Made by a program: the position numbers and the translations under genes. Positions 62,117 through 64,000 of a DNA stretch of 64,000 nucleotides are shown piece after piece. A model generated the notes under the pieces. It made no database searches. It had not been told where the DNA came from and saw nothing but the letters and a program-made list of their open reading frames with translations. Position 1 is the first letter of the stretch, and each line of letters begins with the position of its first letter. The DNA is from Streptomyces xiaopingdaonensis (GTDB lineage: Bacteria; Actinomycetota; Actinomycetes; Streptomycetales; Streptomycetaceae): the NCBI RefSeq assembly GCF_000262345.1, contig NZ_AJTQ01000062.1, forward strand, positions 32,984 through 96,983, given 5' to 3'.

Positions 62117-64000
62117 TCAGTTGGCGCCGATCTTGGTCAGCAGGTCGACGATGCGCGACTGCACCTGCGGCTGCGTCGAACGCTCGGCGAGGAAGAGGAC
62201 CGTCTCGCCCGACGCGAGCCGCGGCAGCTCCGCCGGGTCGAGGTCGGCCGAGGTGTAGACGACGAACGGGGTGCGGTTGAGCAGGCCGTTGACGCGGAGC
62301 CAGTCGATGATGCCGGCCCGCCTGCGGCGCACCTGCATCAGGTCCATCACGACGAGGTTGGGACGCACCTGCGCCGCGACCTCCACCGCCGCCGCGTCGG
62401 TCTCGGCGTGCACCGCCTGCATGCCGCGCCGCTCCAGCGTCGCCACGAAGGCGCCCGCTATGGCGTGGTCCTCCTCGACGAGAAGGACCCGCGGCGGGTG
62501 CTGCTCGCTGTCGCGCGGCGCGAGCGCCTTGAGGAGGACCGCCGGGTCGGCCCCGTACGCCGCCTCCCTCGTCGCCTGCCCGAGCCCGGCCGTCACCAGC
62601 ACGGGGACCTCGGCCGCCACGGCCGCCGTACGGAGCGACTGGAGCGCGGTGCGCGTGATGGGCCCGGTGAGCGGATCGACGAAGAGCGCGGCCGGGTACG
62701 CCGCGATCTGCGCGTCGACCTCCTCGCGGGAGTGGACGAGCACCGGCCGGTAGCCGCGCTCGGAGAGCGCGAGCTGCGTCGAGGTGTCGGGTTCGGGCCA
62801 GACGAGGAGGCGGCGCGGGTTGTCCAGCGGTTCCGGCGGCAACTCGTCGTCGGCGTGCGCGGGCAGGGAGAGGCCGCGCCCCTCGGTGACCTCGACGGGG
62901 CTGTCGGGGCCGTCGAGCGGCTCGGGCCCTTCGGCCGCCTCGCTGCTGGGGGCGCCGATCGTGAACTCCCTTGGCGTACCGGTGCCTTGGCGACGCTGGT
63001 CGACGGGCTGCTGCGGCGGCTGGGCCTGCTGCGGTGGCTCCTGGGGGTCGGCTGGTGCCGGCTCCTCTGCCTCGTCCGGTGGCGTCGCCAGCTTCCGCCG
63101 GCGGCCGGAGCCCGGGAGCGGTGTGGGCGTCGAAGGGGTCGACGGTATCGCCGAGGCGCCCGTCCGCCCTGCCTGCCCGCCGCCCGCGCCGTCACCGGGG
63201 CGGCGGCTGAACGGGACGCCCTGACCGAGGGTGCGCACCTGCGGGCCGCCCGCGTACGACTCGGCGAACCCCTCCGGCATCGGCAGCCCGCGCGCGTTCG
63301 CCTGCTGCTGCTCGGGGAGCGGGCCGCCGCCGAGGATGGGGCTGCGCGCGACGACGGACGGCGCCGCACGCCGGTCCTCCTCCGCCTCCCCGGGCACGCC
63401 GGGGTCCTCGGGCCCTGCGGGGGGCGGCGGTGCGAACTCGTCGGGCGCTGCCGCTTCTCGGGCCGCTGCCTCGGCCGCGCGCTGGTTCGGCAGTGCGGAC
63501 GGCTCGGGTGCCTCGACCGGTGCCGGCGCGCCCGCGGGTGGTTGCGGCGCCTGCTGGTGCCCGAACCGGGCATCGGGGGACTGAGCTTCCGGGTACTGCG
63601 GCGGCACGGAGGACTGCGCCGGCTCCGGGGCGGTCGGGGCAGGCCAGCCGGGGACGGGGTGCTCCGCGAACGGTGGGGGCGGGTCGTGGTGGTCGGTGGG
63701 GGCGGCTGTGGCCGGTGGAGATGCGGGGCTTTGCGGGTCGGGGGTTGCGGGCGGCGGCGTGGGAGCGAGTGCGGGCTGCTGGTGGGGGGTCTGCGGGTCC
63801 GTGGTGCCCGGGGCAGCGGGCGCGGGCTGGGCGCCGGGTGCCTGCGGCCCGTGGGCGCCGGGTGCCACGGGAAAGCGGGGATCGTGTGGGGGTTGTGCTC
63901 CGGGCGCCTGTGCGCCGGGCGCGGGTTGGGCGCCTGGGGCCTGGGGCTCGGGTGCGCCCGGCACCGGCGGCGGCTGCGACCCCGACTGCGCACCGGACGC
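62117..64000 (-). CDS. Pro/Gln-rich protein with C-terminal receiver domain, N-terminus outside window
   Basis: At least 627 residues; the frame is open to the right edge, so the real start lies beyond. The visible N-part (about 330 residues) is disordered, rich in Pro, Ala, Gln and PGAQ/PGAP repeats. About 490-627 form a receiver-like fold: RVLLVEEDHAIAGAFVATLE (acidic pocket), NLVVMDLMQVRRRRAG (phospho-acceptor Asp in VVMDLM), PFVVYTSADLDP (Thr/Ser switch) and a C-terminal helix. A preceding segment, RRLLVWPEPDTSTQLALSER, looks like a second, degenerate receiver (acidic pocket replaced by WPEPD). Possibly the output end of a hybrid histidine kinase; the kinase part cannot be seen. Confidence 0.72.
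   Translation of the reverse strand, partial: ASGAQSGSQPPPVPGAPEPQAPGAQPAPGAQAPGAQPPHDPRFPVAPGAHGPQAPGAQPAPAAPGTTDPQTPHQQPALAPTPPPATPDPQSPASPPATAAPTDHHDPPPPFAEHPVPGWPAPTAPEPAQSSVPPQYPEAQSPDARFGHQQAPQPPAGAPAPVEAPEPSALPNQRAAEAAAREAAAPDEFAPPPPAGPEDPGVPGEAEEDRRAAPSVVARSPILGGGPLPEQQQANARGLPMPEGFAESYAGGPQVRTLGQGVPFSRRPGDGAGGGQAGRTGASAIPSTPSTPTPLPGSGRRRKLATPPDEAEEPAPADPQEPPQQAQPPQQPVDQRRQGTGTPREFTIGAPSSEAAEGPEPLDGPDSPVEVTEGRGLSLPAHADDELPPEPLDNPRRLLVWPEPDTSTQLALSERGYRPVLVHSREEVDAQIAAYPAALFVDPLTGPITRTALQSLRTAAVAAEVPVLVTAGLGQATREAAYGADPAVLLKALAPRDSEQHPPRVLLVEEDHAIAGAFVATLERRGMQAVHAETDAAAVEVAAQVRPNLVVMDLMQVRRRRAGIIDWLRVNGLLNRTPFVVYTSADLDPAELPRLASGETVLFLAERSTQPQVQSRIVDLLTKIGAN

Noticed and set aside
63600..63964. 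Start of the receiver protein at the GTG 63962-63964
   Set aside because: The frame is open to the right edge with the same Pro/Gln-rich character, so the start is outside the window.

Overview
The window is chromosomal DNA from a Streptomyces-type actinomycete. It is very GC-rich with strong G/C bias at third codon positions, uses many GTG and some TTG starts, has HspR-type HAIR operators in front of dnaK, and carries many RsbW/SpoIIE/STAS partner-switching proteins, SigE-family sigma and TetR genes. Species cannot be named from the sequence alone.

Layout. 1-10.6 kb is core: dnaK (partial) under two HAIR-like operators, a divergent membrane Fe-S oxidoreductase of the EtfD type (electron transfer from beta-oxidation to menaquinone), an overlapping MEDS-STAS / RsbW-like kinase pair, a Yip1-family membrane protein, a secreted SGNH-ricin B hydrolase, a phosphoribosyltransferase, dcd and a zinc-ribbon micro-protein. 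A tRNA-Gly(CCC) at 10.9 kb marks the left edge of an accessory block (about 11-27.6 kb). That block holds a lower-GC TIGR02391/HEPN-like gene, a decayed MarR gene, a decayed IS5-family transposase, a beta-lactamase-like secreted hydrolase and four TetR regulators. Each TetR is paired with one enzyme or membrane protein (FAD monooxygenase, aldo/keto reductase, YhgE-like membrane protein, SDR), and several have clear palindromic operators in the shared promoter. The block also has a DHA2-type exporter preceded by a small Arg-rich leader ORF, an AHSA1 protein and a large surface-anchored repeat protein.

27.7-34.2 kb holds a compact signalling or defence-like set. A C-rich-loop hairpin and a strong terminator (possible small RNA) precede an overlapping or closely spaced XRE regulator, ImmA/IrrE metalloprotease, MAB_1171c membrane protein and PAP2-like protein. 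Facing it are a P-loop ATPase of the Sll1717 type and a phage-antirepressor-like coiled-coil protein. 34.4-38.1 kb has a HAD phosphatase overlapping serS, then pheA. Between serS and pheA lies a gene-free 640 bp stretch with a dense group of DnaA-box-like 9-mers.

38.2-43.4 kb is a copper/redox operon on the minus strand: Tat-exported DyP peroxidase, CopC-CopD fusion, PCuAC chaperone, Sco1 and YcnI. It is consistent with copper import and delivery to cytochrome oxidase. 43.5-54.2 kb has membrane and regulatory genes: two RsbW-like kinases, a membrane SpoIIE phosphatase, a second SpoIIE protein with a damaged metal-binding site, Xaa-Pro aminopeptidase, a prim-pol-like protein, a SEC-C protein and GDPD. 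54.4-64 kb has an HtrA protease, tRNA-Ser(TGA), a DUF2637 membrane protein, a small secreted NxN-rich protein, a DUF1906 secreted hydrolase-like protein, a SigE-family ECF sigma factor and a fatty acyl-CoA ligase. The window ends inside a Pro/Gln-rich protein with a C-terminal receiver domain.

Themes: (i) partner switching (anti-sigma kinases at 5.5, 44.6 and 52.6 kb; STAS at 4.6 kb; PP2C phosphatases at 45.1 and 47.8 kb); (ii) beta-oxidation, where the EtfD-like gene and the acyl-CoA ligase share a TTAC-N6-GTAA palindrome; (iii) copper homeostasis; (iv) a TetR-rich accessory insertion next to a tRNA. No CRISPR array, integrase or intact IS was found.
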